NCBI GenBank assembly: GCA_009760855.2
Contig: WPIO01000072.1
Location: 1,795,001-1,859,000, forward strand
Source of the DNA: Cristatella mucedo
Lineage: Eukaryota; Bryozoa; Phylactolaemata; Cristatellidae
Length of the DNA stretch: 64,000 nucleotides
Reading direction: 5' to 3'
In this document: one piece after another, positions 16,318 through 31,994 of the stretch
Numbering within the stretch: the first letter of the stretch is position 1
How the letters are laid out: each line of letters opens with the position of its first letter
Position numbers and translations under genes: made by a program
Notes under the pieces: model-generated
The model's database searches: none
Told to the model about the DNA's origin: nothing
What the model saw: the letters and a program-made list of their open reading frames with translations, nothing else

Positions 16318-16431
16318 ACGTGCACTTCTGTGTGTTTGTGTCTCTCATTGTGGTTCTGTGCATGCAATGGTCTTCCCTGTGTATTGCTGACGTTGGCATC
16401 GTTTGATTGTGTGATTGGTCTTTATACATAG

Positions 16432-16791
16432 ATGACGACCTGCTCCAGGACTGCGGAGACACTCTAGTATGTGGGTTATGTCAGCGTCACTTTCCTTTGT
16501 CCGATATCTTGCGATTTATACGACACAAAGCCAAGCACTGGAACAAAGAGAACTTATGCACAGACGCGTCACTGCAACAGCAGCAACCATCGCAGGCCGC
16601 CTGTGACGATGGCGGCAGCGATGCAGATGGAGGTGACAGCGGAGTGCCGATACAAGCAGGCAAGCGACGGAGACAGCACGACTCGCATCCTTCTGATGAT
16701 AACCAGCCTGCCCCAGGCAGCCACCAGGAGACGTCAGACGACATAGCAAGCAGCGCTACACGGGTCAAGAGAAAATCACCTACAGCAGCTG
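16432..16791 (+). CDS. BCL11: BCL11-like zinc-finger protein, first identified coding exon (N-terminal finger)
   Basis: BCL11 proteins are nuclear DNA-binding repressors that work with chromatin complexes (NuRD, SWI/SNF in vertebrates). This exon encodes DDDLLQDCGDTLVCGLC and PLSDILRFIRHK, which match in order the N-terminal finger of BCL11A/B (LLTCGQC, then FPLGDILIFIEHK). Zinc ligands are Cys codons at 16470 and 16479 and His at 16524 and 16536. Vertebrates have Cys in the fourth place, and here that column is Trp. A Gln/Ser/Asp-rich linker follows. The acceptor is TTATACATAG and the donor G|GTGAGT; entry and exit phases are both 1. No ATG precedes the finger, so a 5' exon is missing: either it lies in the upstream 16 kb unseen or it lies outside the window. 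Confidence 0.9.
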
Positions 16792-19056
16792 GTGAGTGGC
16801 TTTCTCTATTAGCCTTCTTAGTGTTGTCGGATTGATATCCGAATTCATTATATTCGATCTTTTTTATGTACATGCCGAGGTAGAGTCCTCAACCAAATAT
16901 CTTGCTAGTAAGAGTGACACATGTCACATAGAAAAAGCGAATGGGCACCAGCAGCTCTGTGTCTGCATATACATAGGTGTATTATGGATCTTAGAACTCT
17001 GCATAATACCGATTTTGTAAGAATAAACTTACCCTTCGAAGCATCCCCAGTCTGCACTTCGTGCCTTCAACTTCGTAGCACGAATGGGCCCATTAGCCTG
17101 CCAATCGCTCTCGGGAGCTGGGATCTAAGGAAAAAGTTGTCGTCGACCCCGACCCCTGTTAAGAGCTGTCTCATATACCCTACATGCTGAAACCACTTGC
17201 GATCTTCTTTCGTAGCTTTCAGAGCTCGGTTCAACCTTAGGCCGACGTCTGCCTCACTTGGTGCTTGCAATCATCTACCCACGCTGCAATCATTCTCACT
17301 GCAACAACCCAAGCTCACCTGCCCTACCCCGGTGGTCCTCAATCCGACCAACCCCAGGAACAGCTAGACTCCTGCCTCATGCTTCTCCCCTCTGTGGTAG
17401 CTGGAGCTGCACCTGCTTGAAACAATTATTCGTGCTCAATCCGGTGTGTCGCCCTGCAGATCTACTTTGTTGTATTTTTTCAATCAACATCACTGGATGT
17501 AACCATTTGTAATCTGTGCCGAGCAACTGTCTATATGTGCATGTACTTGCTGCTTGGTTAGTAGAAGAAATCTGCTGCACACAGGTTGGCATTCGAAAAC
17601 AGCTCAGCCAGTTCAAAACCACTGGACGCCAATCTCTATTGGGTTGTGTATTAGTCAATCTGCCCCTATAGCAATTATGACATCCAAGTTCGGCCTTGGT
17701 TATTCTACCTTTCTTAGGTCTGCCACTGATCTGATGTTGATCCTGATGCAGATCATCGAACGTGCATGCACATGCATTGCCGGTCACTTTGACCGAATGT
17801 ACTACTGTAGTATTGACATAATGCATCTAATGTATGGGCATCTCTCATGCATAAAGGCAGCATTCAGTCTCATAGTTGTAAGGTGAATGAGTGTGGAGGG
17901 GTAGAGGGTAAGTTGCTTTAGCAGAGCACGTCGAGTGCAGGATAAGCATCCAGACAAGCCAGATGCACACCCTCTCCTGGCTCACTAAGTTTTTGCGAAC
18001 CGAGTCTTTTATCACGAACGCCGTATTCAAACTGCCCTGGAGCTTGTTCCTGTCAGAAAGCAGTCAGCTTGCTCTAGCCGACACTGTTCTCAGCTGGTGC
18101 TATGTCAAGCTCCGGTAAAAATGCTTTCACCCTCTTGCATAGTTCTCTTGTTTCGAGCTCTAGCTGGCAAGGACGTCTTAATAAGTCGACATTAGACCCC
18201 TTGATCAAAAGCCCAGTATGCAGAGCATTTTTCACTCTTCATCGGTGTACAGTCACCTCAGACTGCATGTCTGCTAGCTCATGAACCATCTTCGACGTAC
18301 TTCGGAAATGAATACAGTCGAAAAAAGCAGTGACAAAGCAGTATCAACCCTTTAACTGAAGGGCCTGCTAGTTGGTAAGCTGCCTGACATGTCCCCTAGC
18401 GATTAGACCCACTCGTGATGAGCTGCCGTCCAAGGTCAAGGTTTGGCCTCCTAATCGAATATTTTCCGCGTGCTTTTTATTGCTGGGGGGCTTCTCTTTC
18501 TTTGCCTGACTCAGCGAATGACGAGCTTCCTACTTGAGCCTCCTGCTCTGTGGTCGTCCTCCTGTGTACCTTACAATAGATAAAGGTAATATTGGCCAAC
18601 TGCCAGGACAGCAGTGGATCAGCAAGAGCAGAAGCAGTAGCAGCTGCAGCAGATTGGTGGTCTGCAGTTACTATAGTGCTAGCCGTCGCCCGAGGAGCCC
18701 GTGCAGGCAGATATCCTGAGGCTGGCCTTTTGCTTGTCCTCTGTAGGCTGTGATTGCTGACTTGATAGCGTGTCAGAATGCTTTTGGGTTCTCCTTGTTT
18801 GACATATGGTTGCCATGCATGGCAAGCATTGTGCATCTGATGCCGCTGCCTGGGGCAGGAGCATTCCAGTTTCCATAGCTGGCGCCTGCAGCTCTGGGCT
18901 GGCACTGGCAGGTGGCCGGAGCCTCTCTGTCTTGCCTGCTGCTGGTCAGTTTAGACCTGGCTCGGATCGCCATCAGCGTCGAGTTCTTGGACACATAGCA
19001 CGTCTAGCCTCTGGGGGGGGGGCTTGCCTCTAGGAGAGCCAGGGGGTCGTGCAACT
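16792..19056. other. BCL11 intron 1, first part
   Basis: This is intron between the exons at 16432 and 31150. No other exon or mobile element was recognised in this part. Confidence 0.55.
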
Positions 19057-19335
19057 GGAGAGGGAGAGAGAGAGAGAGAGAGGAAGAGACAGAGAGACTG
19101 AGTGAGAGGGAAGGAGAGACACAGAGAGGAAGAGAGAGAGAGAGGGAGGGAGAGAGAGAGAGAGAGAGGGGGAGAGACAGACAGAGAGAGGGGAAGAGAG
19201 AGAGAGAGAGCAAGAGAGAGAGAGACACACACACACACAGAGGGAGAGACATACAGAGAGGAAAAGAGAGAGAGAGGGAGGGAGAGAGAGACAGAGAGGG
19301 AGAGAGACAGAGAAAGGAAGAGAGACAGAGAGAGT
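19057..19335. repeat. (GA)n-rich imperfect microsatellite
   Basis: A purine-rich tract of GA with GGGA, CAGA and ACAC interruptions. The Arg/Glu frame on plus and the Ser/Leu frames on minus are artefacts. Confidence 0.95.
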
Positions 19336-20473
19336 AAGAGGGCTGTTGGCAGCATCAGTGCCACAGTGCGTGCCCGCCACGTGAATGTGTGCTGCGTCTC
19401 TCACACGGGGAAGGAACAGTTAGCCAGCTACATGGCTGGGCTGATCGTGCGTCTGAGGAAAGGTTTCACAGAGAAGCCACTGGTGAGCCCTCCCTTTCCA
19501 AGGACGGTGGCCCTTTTCACAGCTCACAATGAGTTTTCATGCTGGACCATTGCCACTCGCCCCATTGCTACTTGCAGAGATGGCAGAACTTGGCCCTGCC
19601 CCTTGGGGGGGGGGCCAAGTTGCATGCTCAGTACAGCTGCAATCCTCAATTCCTCCGATTTCTTTTGCACTTGAACTCTGTAGACCATCGTCAGAAGCTC
19701 CTCTTGGTGGGTAATCATGTGGGAGGCCTGTTTTTGCCTTTGTAAAGCCTGATCGTCTAACCATTCTTTCGTGAGCTCAACGCTTCCGACATTGGTTACA
19801 GGCATCCAAGTTTGATGGCCTTGGCAAATCAGATTGCTACTGCCAGCTACCTACACTTGTGCGGCTGCCTCTCAATAAGTCCGTCCTGTCCTTGGTATTC
19901 ATAAGGAGATCTCTTTCAGAGGGGCCATCCATATTCGGACCGGCAGGTGCAGTCGGATTCAGCATTCGCCGAAGCCACTTCCATTGGGCTGTTAGTGCAA
20001 TTAGCATCGGCAGCAATTCGTGAGCAGGGCACTCGGTCGGCAGCACCCAGCCCATTACCGGTTCACCAACGTGAGCTAGAAGCCAACTGGAGACATCTGA
20101 TAAAAATTGAAATTAATCAGGAGCCATGGCTTAATAAACAGCCGGGCATGCAGAGCTCCAGCCGAGATTATCCAATATTTACCTAACGCTACGCCTAAGA
20201 CAGATTGGAGAGAATGAGATGAGTGTGGTCAGCGCTGGTGTGGAACCTGGCTGCTATCAGCACCTAGTGGAGCCATCGCTAGCCAGTCATCCTTGACGTC
20301 GTGTCGATCGCCGAGCTCGGCTATCGTCGGATGGTGTTGCTGTTGATTTGCTTTTACTTTCAAATCTATGGCACGGCAGAGTAAAGAAGAGTACGACAAA
20401 GCCGAATGCTAAGAAGGGGGGCACTAATCGGATGTCAGCAAACTACTCTCGGACCGCCTAGCCATGCCTGGTT
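19336..20473. other. BCL11 intron 1, unannotated
   Basis: No exon or repeat family was recognised. A 9-base G run sits near 19606. Confidence 0.5.
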
Positions 20474-20740
20474 GCAGTTAATTATAATAATGGTAAGATG
20501 AAGAGGCAATTTTTATAGCCCCTCAGAGAACTCTTTCTAGGCACTTTACTTTGGTGTAAAGGAGCATCTCAGTATGGTTAGTGATAACGTGCTCAGTGTT
20601 AGCATGCATAAGCATGCACAGGACAATGCACCCAGACGCAAATATTGTGAGGACATGTGCATTTTTAGCTTTTGTAAATGTCAAGTCAGGAGCTGCCGTG
20701 AGCACCATTTGCTCCTACCCTTAGTACAGGAAAGCCCTGA
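20474..20740 (-). mobile_element. LINE 3'-end fragment (minus strand)
   Basis: The stretch matches the last 250 bases or so of the LINE family in reverse: an ATAATAATTATAA-like tail, the hairpin (CCTCAGAGAACTCTTTCTAGGC), GCATGCATAAGCA words, and a decayed end of the open reading frame (TGTCAAGTCAGGAGCTGCCGTGA). It ends next to the giant CT tract. Confidence 0.75.
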
Positions 20741-20772
20741 GTGCAAGTCGTCGAGGGAGCAGCTGCCGAGAC

Positions 20773-23841
<3,069 letters not shown>

Positions 23842-23870
23842 TTTTATTATTATTATTATTATTATTATTA
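23842..23870. repeat. (TTA)n microsatellite
   Basis: Nine to ten TTA units. Confidence 0.9.
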
Positions 23871-23974
23871 CTGTGCTGCTCCTATCTCTGTGTTTAGCTG
23901 ACGGCCCTAGTTTATTGCCAGGCGTTTGGTGTTTGCAGTAGCAGGCAGTATTGCTGGCTGCATGCCAGAATGAG

Positions 23975-24247
23975 CAACACACCTATTTATCACAGCATTT
24001 AGTGGGTCCCTGTGATTCGACCTTTATGTGCTTATGCGTGCTGACACTGTGCATGCTGCCACTAGACATACTTGCATGCTGACCCTGTGCATGTCACCAT
24101 GAACCATATTATTTTTGTTGTTTATTGAGCATGCTACCACTAAAAATTTGATTGTGTTTCCTTTGCAGCAAATGTAAAGCACCTAGAAAGAGATTGAGTT
24201 CTCTGAAGGCACAATTGTGTTGTTATTTTTATTACTAATATTATTAT
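23975..24247 (+). mobile_element. LINE 3' UTR fragment (plus strand)
   Basis: It begins with CTATTTATCACAGCATTTAG (the very end of the LINE open frame), continues through the family's 3' UTR (TGCTTATGCGTGCTGACACT, CTGTGCATGTCACC) and ends with AGCAAATGTAAAGCACCTAG, the hairpin and a TTATTATTA-like tail. It is 5'-truncated. Confidence 0.88.
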
Positions 24248-24723
24248 GCAGCACCTACTTGCAGGTGCTGGCCTGCATGGATACTTGGCTACATGTGTCC
24301 ATTCCAGCACCGATCGTAGGCTGTAGCCGTGGTTGTAGAAGTCCCAAGTAAATGACGGGTGCTCAGTAGTGCCACACAACTGGAAACGTTTACCAGGAGC
24401 TGTGGGAAGAGGAAGAGGAGCAACAAAAGCTAGTTGGCCATTGCTGACCAGACTACGAGAGCTGCTGAGAGTAAGAAAGTAGGGAAGAGGAAGCAGCTCA
24501 GCTCACTGCTGACTCAATTGCTGCAAATTGATAAAATAATGAGAAACAGTCTCGGCTAGCTGTTTTCTCTCCCTTAATTGATTACTTGCCTGGCTGAAGC
24601 TTCACAAAAGCTGTGATGCACCAGTCTTTGATGACTGGACAGCAGCCGGGTCAGAAGCTGATGCCTGCTCGGGAGGGCATTGAGGGTGAACAGTGAGAGC
24701 AAGTAAATATATAAATAAACAAA

Positions 24724-24880
24724 TAAAATTCATTTGTATAACACCATAAGAGAACTTAATCTATATTCAGGTGTTTTGCATATGACACGGGGCTCGAGCC
24801 CACGATCTCAGTCATCAAATACTTTCATCTTGACCTTGGTCGAGGCGAGCACCTTATCCACTGAGCTAAACCAGCAAGTA
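24724..24880 (-). mobile_element. SINE family A copy 2 (minus strand, near full length)
   Basis: On the minus strand it reads, in order: a tRNA-like A-box region (TTAGCTCAGTGGATAAGGTG), a linker, a B box (GGGCTCGAGCCCC), GTGTCATATGCAAAACACCTG, and the hairpin tail ending ATACAAATGAATTTTATT. Box order and spacing fit an RNA polymerase III promoter, and the tail is shared with the LINE family. Confidence 0.85.
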
Positions 24881-27554
24881 TTCAAGCAAATGTGCCGATC
24901 AGCCTCAGTCGGCACCGAATTAGTCGAAAGAGGCAGAACCTAGCAGAGTGGGCCTGCTACAGTTGGTTCTAGAACAATCGGCCAAAAAGGAAAACCAAAA
25001 CCAAAAAAAGCCAAACAAAGGATCAGCTTGCCAAAAGCTGTGCAAAACTATCATAGTCGTCGTGCAGTTCTATATTTGAAAGTACTGTGAATTCCAGCTA
25101 ATTGGGTCACATCTGGGACTAGAACAGTTCGGCCCAAGAAAGTGGCAGTCCCAGTCAGGGGACGGAAGTAGAATCCGTTTGGCCTATTTTTTTCAAATAT
25201 GTGTCCCAGATAAATGGCCGACCTGCTTTAACAATGGCCCACCATACTGCCATTAATGACACTTTTCATCACATGAAATACACGTCTTGTCATCGACCTA
25301 GGTAGATGCGCCCTCTTGAGATATTTGATGGTCTTTTATATTCATATTGTGTGGCAACCACTGGATGCCGGAAGGTTGACAACCCGCCCCAATTTACTCT
25401 ATAAACATTACGAATTTGGTGTTCACACAAGCAACCGAACAGAAGTTATTGGAGCAGGCTTGCCTGAGCCGATCCTCCACCGTGCCAGTGATCGTTTGCC
25501 ACAGCAGCAGGCTTAGTGCCTGTACAGAGCTTCTGCAGCAGACAATACCTGGCCTTGCCCCGCATTCTTCTCTCATTCATTGAGTAGACGCACCCTGCTC
25601 TACCTTTGTCGGTACACTCGATCGTGAAGAACATGATCGCTAGACAGGTGCTTTCAGCCCAAACGCACATTGCAGTATTTCATCTGCACTGTGCTTGGTT
25701 GCCAACAGGTTGAGAGACAGACAGCAAGTAAGTGATCTCGGATCCAGCCTCTTTCCTGAAAGGTTTTCCACTAGCACAGATAAAGGCCCTAAAACATGTG
25801 TTATGTCGTGCAAATTCGCCGTGCAGCTACCGTTTTGGCAGTCAGCTTTTACTAAATCGCAGCAATCCAACGGATCAGGCAGAAGCAGTATGCGTTGCAA
25901 GCTCTATAGATCGGCAGGGTCAAATGACCTTGCCTAACTCTAAGATCAAGAGCATGATCAGAGAACAGGGGTGATTTACCTCAATGGTTTAAAATAAAAA
26001 ATCGGGATAGCAGAAAAATGTGATATAGTTTTGTGATCTTATTAATGAATATGCATTCCTCAATTTTAGTAAACCATCAATACATTCCTAGTTTTATAAC
26101 GTTAATGCAATGTTAGCTAACTTAATCTTTACCAGTAACACGATCGCTACAAAGATGCCATTTTGCAACTCCTTTGAGGTCTTCTTTGGGTAATGTGTAA
26201 GCACAAATTGATTTTTGGTAATACCCAAAAAAGTTCTACCCGTGGTATAAATATAGAGCACTGGGGCACTAGAAAAAAGGAGGTATACCAGTTGGCCTTG
26301 ACCCTCCTCCCATCGGACCGACCCTGACCGCTCATGCTTGCCCTCTTATTGCTTGGCGTATCCCCTCTGCCTCCCTGTGAATGACTTCCCCGCCGAAAAG
26401 GTCGATATTTGCACCTCCTTAACGTCATCCTTGGCATGCCTCTAAAAAGCACTTTTTGGTAAGCTTGTGATGTCGCTTGGCCGAGGTAGAATGCACCGAG
26501 ATTTTGCTGTCAACGTCAGCAGCCCTTAGCTTCATGAGCTGGCCTATGTCATGGCATCCAAGCAGAGGTGGGATCGTGCTGTCCCATGTTTATCTTCTCT
26601 TTTGCCGTCTCCTTTGTACACTCGCAGGTGGTGCAGGCTGCGCAGCATGGGGGTGCTCAGTCTTTCGGTAGTCCAGGCTTTCACCCACTGATGCTTCCGC
26701 CACAGCTCAACATGCCCTTGATCTCCCAGGATCTTTTCTAATCTTTTTGCTCTATGGGGATGCATGCTGTTCCATTCAAAGAAGCAGCGCTGTCACCTAC
26801 CTAGACGAGGCGCCCAGTCTTCATTTGCCCGGCTGGCTCACGCAGGGACGGTACCGCAGGCGTCCCCAGAAAATCAGACAAATAAGGGCAGGCTAGAAAG
26901 GTAAGGCTACAACCAAGCGAAGCAAGCTTATTTGCGAGCACGTGCAATGTCCACTCGAGTGTCAATCATGGGTAGCGACTCGTGGCTGCCTGTCAGCAGC
27001 TATAGCTGCAGCTAAAGCTGTACCTCGAATGAAAAAGCGTCTGCCCCGATGATGACTGTTGAGCTCTGTGTGCTGCAGCTGAGCAGTGCTGCTGTGGCCC
27101 TGCCACCACATGATCCACTTCGTCAACGTCTAATGGAAATCGCCACCAAACTCGAGCCCAGCTCACGTGACTGCTTGGCTGGCCCTGCTGCCCCATCCCG
27201 TGACACACGTCCAGTGATGGCCGAACGAACTGCCACGCAGCACGAGCCAGAAGCAGCCGATGGATAAGTAGCGCCAATGATCTGCTAGTATTTAGCCAAG
27301 AAGGGGACCGTGCCTTGACCTTGCCAGAGGCAGCCTGAAGGCTGCCTAAAGGGGCATGTGCCGGGCAGCATGCCATCCAGAGCACCCCTTTGGGTCGGTC
27401 CAAGTGGGGTGGTTCACGGCCTGCTTCCCCCATCCCCTACTCTTATGGTGGCATGCGGCACTGATTCCAAGCAAAATCAGGCTGCTGCAAGTGTGCACGC
27501 CTGTGTGTGCACTTGCACTTGTGTGCAGCAGCACGTTTGTGTCTGTAAGCATGT
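24881..27554. other. BCL11 intron 1, unannotated
   Basis: No supported exon or mobile element. The frames at 27049-27267 and 26993-27433 overlap on opposite strands and have no recognisable domain. Confidence 0.5.
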
Positions 27555-27557
27555 TGT

Positions 27558-27628
<71 letters not shown>

Positions 27629-27637
27629 TGTGTGTGA
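27555..27637. repeat. (GT)n microsatellite
   Basis: About 80 bases of GT with a few TATG interruptions. Confidence 0.95.
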
Positions 27638-27894
27638 ATGTCTGTGTGCATGAGCGCGTGCTCGCCCCATGACGATAAGCCTCAAATATCACTCGTGTGC
27701 AACTGTGGCATAAACCGTGACTGGCATAATCGATGGCTTTCTAGCTGCATTGCTTTGCCAATCAAACAGTGGTGACAGTGGCTTGCAACGTTTTGCCCCT
27801 CCCTCGAAGCCGTTTCTGACAATAGTGACAAGACTGTCTGCACCACAGACTGCAGAGCAAGCTTGCTAGCATCAGCAGCAGCTAGGTAATATAT

Positions 27895-28030
27895 ATAGTT
27901 TATTTGTATAGCACCCTAAGAGAACTTAACCTCTATTCAGGTGCTTCACATATGCCACGGGGCTCAAGCCCATGACTTCGGCTAGACCTTGATCACGGCA
28001 AGCACCTTAACCACTGGGCCAAGTTTGCCT
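27895..28030 (-). mobile_element. SINE family A copy 3 (minus strand)
   Basis: On the minus strand it carries TTGGCCCAGTGGTTAAGGTG (A-box region), a B-box-like GGGCTTGAGCCCC, GTGGCATATGTGAAGCACC and the hairpin ending in GGTGCTATACAAATAAAC. It is very close to copy 6 at 57.2 kb. Confidence 0.88.
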
Positions 28031-28139
28031 AGTCTATTGACCACTGTTACATAGGATATAAAAAAAATACCAAAGATGAGCTGTTTCAACGCTTCCTGAA
28101 TGTAGCAGCAGAAAAGGTTCAGTGGCTACTGCTCGCTTC

Positions 28140-28240
28140 TGGCATGCATTAAAGAATTGCCTGCTGCAGGAATCGAATCCACAACCCGGCTGTTAAGCGT
28201 GAGCACCTTGAGCTTCCTGAGTGTAAGAACCGCCGAGTGC
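28140..28240 (-). mobile_element. possible SINE family B copy 3 (head only, minus strand)
   Basis: On the minus strand it reads CTCAAGGTGCTCACGCTTAA and then GGGTTGTGGATTCGATTCCT, an A-box/B-box-like pair resembling the head of the copy at 63505. The 3' part was not recognised. Confidence 0.4.
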
Positions 28241-31149
28241 ATCGTTGCTGCTGCTGCTGCTGGCACTGCCCCGAATGCCTTGAGCTGCACTGGCTGCTGC
28301 AGAAATTGAAAAATTTGTAAAAATTCTGTGCCCACTGGCATCATCCGAAATCTCGTGACTGCCCCACCACAACAGCAACTAAAGGTGCAGACTTTTGCAT
28401 AGTGAATCAACTGTGCCTCTGGACCTACTTTTTTACGGTCAATTTAGACTCGAGTAATATCGATTCATAGCGAGTGCTCTTCCTTTCTTGAATCGTTTCG
28501 CACATCGGCGGTGAGCATCAGCCGACGGTCGGTGAAGCTGCAACCACCCATTCCACCCATAGAGAGGCCAAGGGTCATGTCATACTTAAGAGTATTTCAA
28601 AGGGCTGCACTTTGACCTTGATTGCTCCAGGACCTACCCGGTAGGTAATCTTGGGAGTGTGATTGCTGTATGGCCCTGTCACTCACTTGCTTGGTTGGTG
28701 GCAGCTAGCTCCCTTGCTACATCGGGGCAACAGTTGCCTGGAGCCACTTGAAAGCTTTGAGGGGAAGGGATTGAGGGGAAGGTGTCAAGCTCATACCACA
28801 AGCAAGCTAATTATCTCTATTCGTGGCCGATGAGAGTCTCAACGATATAGCTGTGGATGTGGCCTGTTTTTGCCTACCGGTGGCTCTGCCTCTTTCTGTC
28901 GTGGCAGCAGCAGCAGCAAGCTGTGCTCGCCATGGGCTTACTTGCCGCTGGCTCACTTCTGTTAGCAGCGCAGCATGCATCTGTGGCAGGAGGTGACCAA
29001 GGCCACAAGAGGAATGGGTTGACAAAGAGAAGAGGCGGGCTCGAAAATGGGGGGCAGCACCCAACGTTAGCCATCACGGAACGCAGCCAGCTGCCTGTGT
29101 CCCTCGGGCTTAGGCATGCGTAATGGCACCAGAGGATGTTCCCACGCTCCTGCTGCGTTAGCGAATTAGCATTGCCTGCCCCAAGCCCCCATGCCTTTCC
29201 GGCTGCAGCCTGGGCAATTCAGCAGCAGCAGCTGCTGCTAGATGCTAGTTGCTACCCAAAGAGATGCCGTGTCTTGCAGTTCGACACTCCTTGGTGCCGA
29301 CCGTAGGGGGGGGGTGAGGTGTTTGCCAGTCGTGCCATCTGGGTGCTGTGAATTTCGGCTGCTCTGGCAAGCTCTAGATCGACAATGTGACAATGCCACT
29401 TGGGCTAATAAAACAAGTGTATGCTGTAAGCCAGTCGCTCGGATTTACTGCAGTTCAGCCGCTTATGGCAGACATGTTTGCGAAATAATCAAGATGCAAG
29501 CTCGCATAGCCCTTTTTTCTTCTTTTTTACCATCCTTGTATTGGTGCTTTAGTCATCGACCCAGCTAACTTCTTACCTACTTCTAGCTGCATCACACCCC
29601 TCATTAATAGGACATTTGCCCCAAATATGCCAGAAGCGGTTTTGGACTTCCGGCTGCCACTGCTTGTTGCCTGAACAATCGCCCCCCCCGGATGATTCTA
29701 GAAAGTATTGCAGACAGTTTTCCAGCATCACGGCTCAGTGCACACATTTAAGTATCAGATGGGCAGCTGGCAAGAGCAAACATCCGGCGTCCGACGGCTA
29801 CTTTCCAATTTTGGTCAGATGTCTTAGATGCACCCTCTTGTCCCCACCCCACCATACATTGCTGAGATGATAAAGATGTAGGTGTGACCCGTACTCGGAA
29901 ACACTTATCCCAATCGTCCTGCTGTATGACAGCAGCTGGTAGGCAGCTTCCTTTGGGGTAGCTGTCCTAGCTGCAGCACAAGTCAGCATCCTATCGCCTG
30001 CACCAGGTTCAGCTTGCAGCTGGCTTAGACCGAACCCAGTACCGCTGCTTGACGAGCTAGTTTTCCGCATGGTTGTTTAGTTTGGTCTCACACACTCAGC
30101 AGCTGTTCGTAGCTTTTGCCACCCACTGCTCGAGCGAAGCACTTGGCTCAGCTTGCGATAGACAGTAGCTGCCGACAGCTTCCCACGGCCTCAGACAATG
30201 ATGAGGAGGGGAGGTTGGGTGGCACTAGCAACTGGGCTGCAGCAGCTTTAGTCAGAATCGGCTTCTGCTCGGTGCATAACCAAGGTAGCACATTCCACTG
30301 GCTGCATTCACCAGCATCATTCACGGGATCTGCTGCACAGCTGCCTGGCAACGATGGAGCTGCCTACAGCAGCAGCAACCTGCTGGGCCAAGCCGTCGGT
30401 GGGTTTTTCTGGCCGCCTCTGGATGGCTGCACTGGCCAGACCAGTCTGTGATACAGCGATGTCATCTGCTACTGGCTTCAGCCTGTTTCTCTTCCTCCTC
30501 CTTCTCCTCCTGCTGCTGTGCCCCACTCATTCACCTAGAACCTTCCCTGCCCTATGCTGTCAAGCAAGCAGGCCACCGACTAGCTGATGCCGGTCGAGTG
30601 ACCTTGTGGAGTCACTGGGAATTATGTGCATACATACGAGCAGGTATCTCTGTTGGTAATTCTGAAAAGCCACAGAGACCAAGTGAGTGATATACTGAAG
30701 GGTTGTCTATACAGTAGCCAATAGAATTAATCTCAAACAGCAAATGAAAATGAGAAGCATGGCTCAATCGGGAGGGCAGTTGAGGAGGTGAGCATGATGG
30801 ATGTAGCAGCATGGGACAGCTGAAAAGGATGTGCCGCCGTCGGCAGGAGTGTAGATGTCGCTGCATAAGAATTTCGGAAGCAGGTTCCGATGCCAGCTAG
30901 TCGGTGGGTCGATGGCCTGATTGCTTGAGAGGATAGAAGACTGGGAGTGTTCTAGTCTCTGTCGAATGAGTGGGGCTCAGCAGCAGCAGAAGTAGAAACA
31001 GCCAGCAGCAGCAACTGCAGCTAAAACAGAAGGAGAACCGCCGGCATGCATGCGCGTGCATGTGTTCATATATAAGCGTGCTCTTCGCGTGTAGCAGTCG
31101 TACGTCTGGTAGATGAAGGCTCAAAAAGATCAATGCTGCTAACTTCCAG
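28241..31149. other. BCL11 intron 1, last part
   Basis: A short TGC run lies near 28243. No exon or mobile element was recognised. Just before the next exon lies TGCTAACTTCCAG, which provides a usable acceptor; TGCTAAC is also a good branch-point word. Confidence 0.5.
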
Positions 31150-31491
31150 GCAAATTAGTCTGTCAGCCGACTGCGCTCATGTCTACCGACGTAGCAGGCA
31201 GCAGGTCTTCTGCGACCGTCTTTACTGGGACCACCGCTATCCAGCCACCGGGATCTCAGCAGTGCTACATTTGTGCAGCTTGCGGAGACAGCCTGCCGTC
31301 TGCCTGGATGCTGCTGCAGCACACTCAAATGTTCCACGGGCTGAGGATTTACGAAGAGTCTCCGGATGCAGCAGCCGCCCGCGGTCGAAACGATCGGGCC
31401 TCCGACCCGGGGGATGATCCGCGCGACATCAGCAGTGGCCCCAGACCGAGGTCCTCTAATGCACTCACTTGGCAAATGATGCGCACATATG
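31150..31491 (+). CDS. BCL11: BCL11-like zinc-finger protein, second identified exon (second finger)
   Basis: The exon encodes a finger beginning QQCYICAACGDSLPSAW and ending in LLQHTQMFHGLRIYEES. This corresponds to the BCL11A/B finger ending LLQHAQNTHGLRIY, one of the most conserved parts of the family. Zinc ligands are Cys at 31272 and 31281 and two His spaced HX4H, as in vertebrates. The rest is an Arg/Asp/Ala-rich linker. The donor is G|GTATGT and the exit phase is 1. The acceptor is uncertain: AG at 31149, 31194 and 31197 all preserve the needed phase 1. I chose 31149 because CTTCCAG has the best local context. The other sites would shorten the protein by 15 or 16 residues before the finger. 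Confidence 0.88.
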
Positions 31492-31681
31492 GTATGTACT
31501 TCAGCTCCTCCGTGCAATACAAAGGGCTTGGCAAGCTGGCAAACACAGCCTCATGATTCCTCCATGCATTCACATGGGTGAGCATGCAGGTGCATGAGCT
31601 AGCCTGCGCATCTGCACTGTCTTTTAAAGCATGCGACTCTCTCTCTCTCCCTTCTTTCCTGCCTTCCAGTCCCTCCCTCCC

Positions 31682-31685
<4 letters not shown>
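31492..31685. other. BCL11 intron 2, start
   Basis: Intronic sequence; nothing recognised before the CT tract. Confidence 0.5.

Positions 31686-31726
<41 letters not shown>
31686..31726. repeat. (CT)n microsatellite
   Basis: About 40 bases of CT in BCL11 intron 2. Confidence 0.95.
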
Positions 31727-31727
<1 letters not shown>

Positions 31728-31994
31728 GTAGAGTGTCCAGCACAGGCCAAATGATGGGCCTTGTCACAGATTCAAGGCGATCAGATTCTCCCTCGAATTT
31801 TGATGGCAGCACGATTTCTGCCCTCGTACTTACAGTATGCACTATATACAGCAAACCATAGTGGAATGCTAGTGGTTTTGGCCGGATCTCTCAAGGGTAA
31901 CCTCTTTAGCATCGTAGTGTTAAGTACATGCATTCGTGGCACTGTGAAAAACACTTTTACTTTAATATTCCTGCACACCCATCCAAACCAGCCC

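Noticed and set aside
19102-19674. Arg/Glu-rich 190-codon frame
   Set aside because: It is a GA microsatellite; the remainder has no domain.
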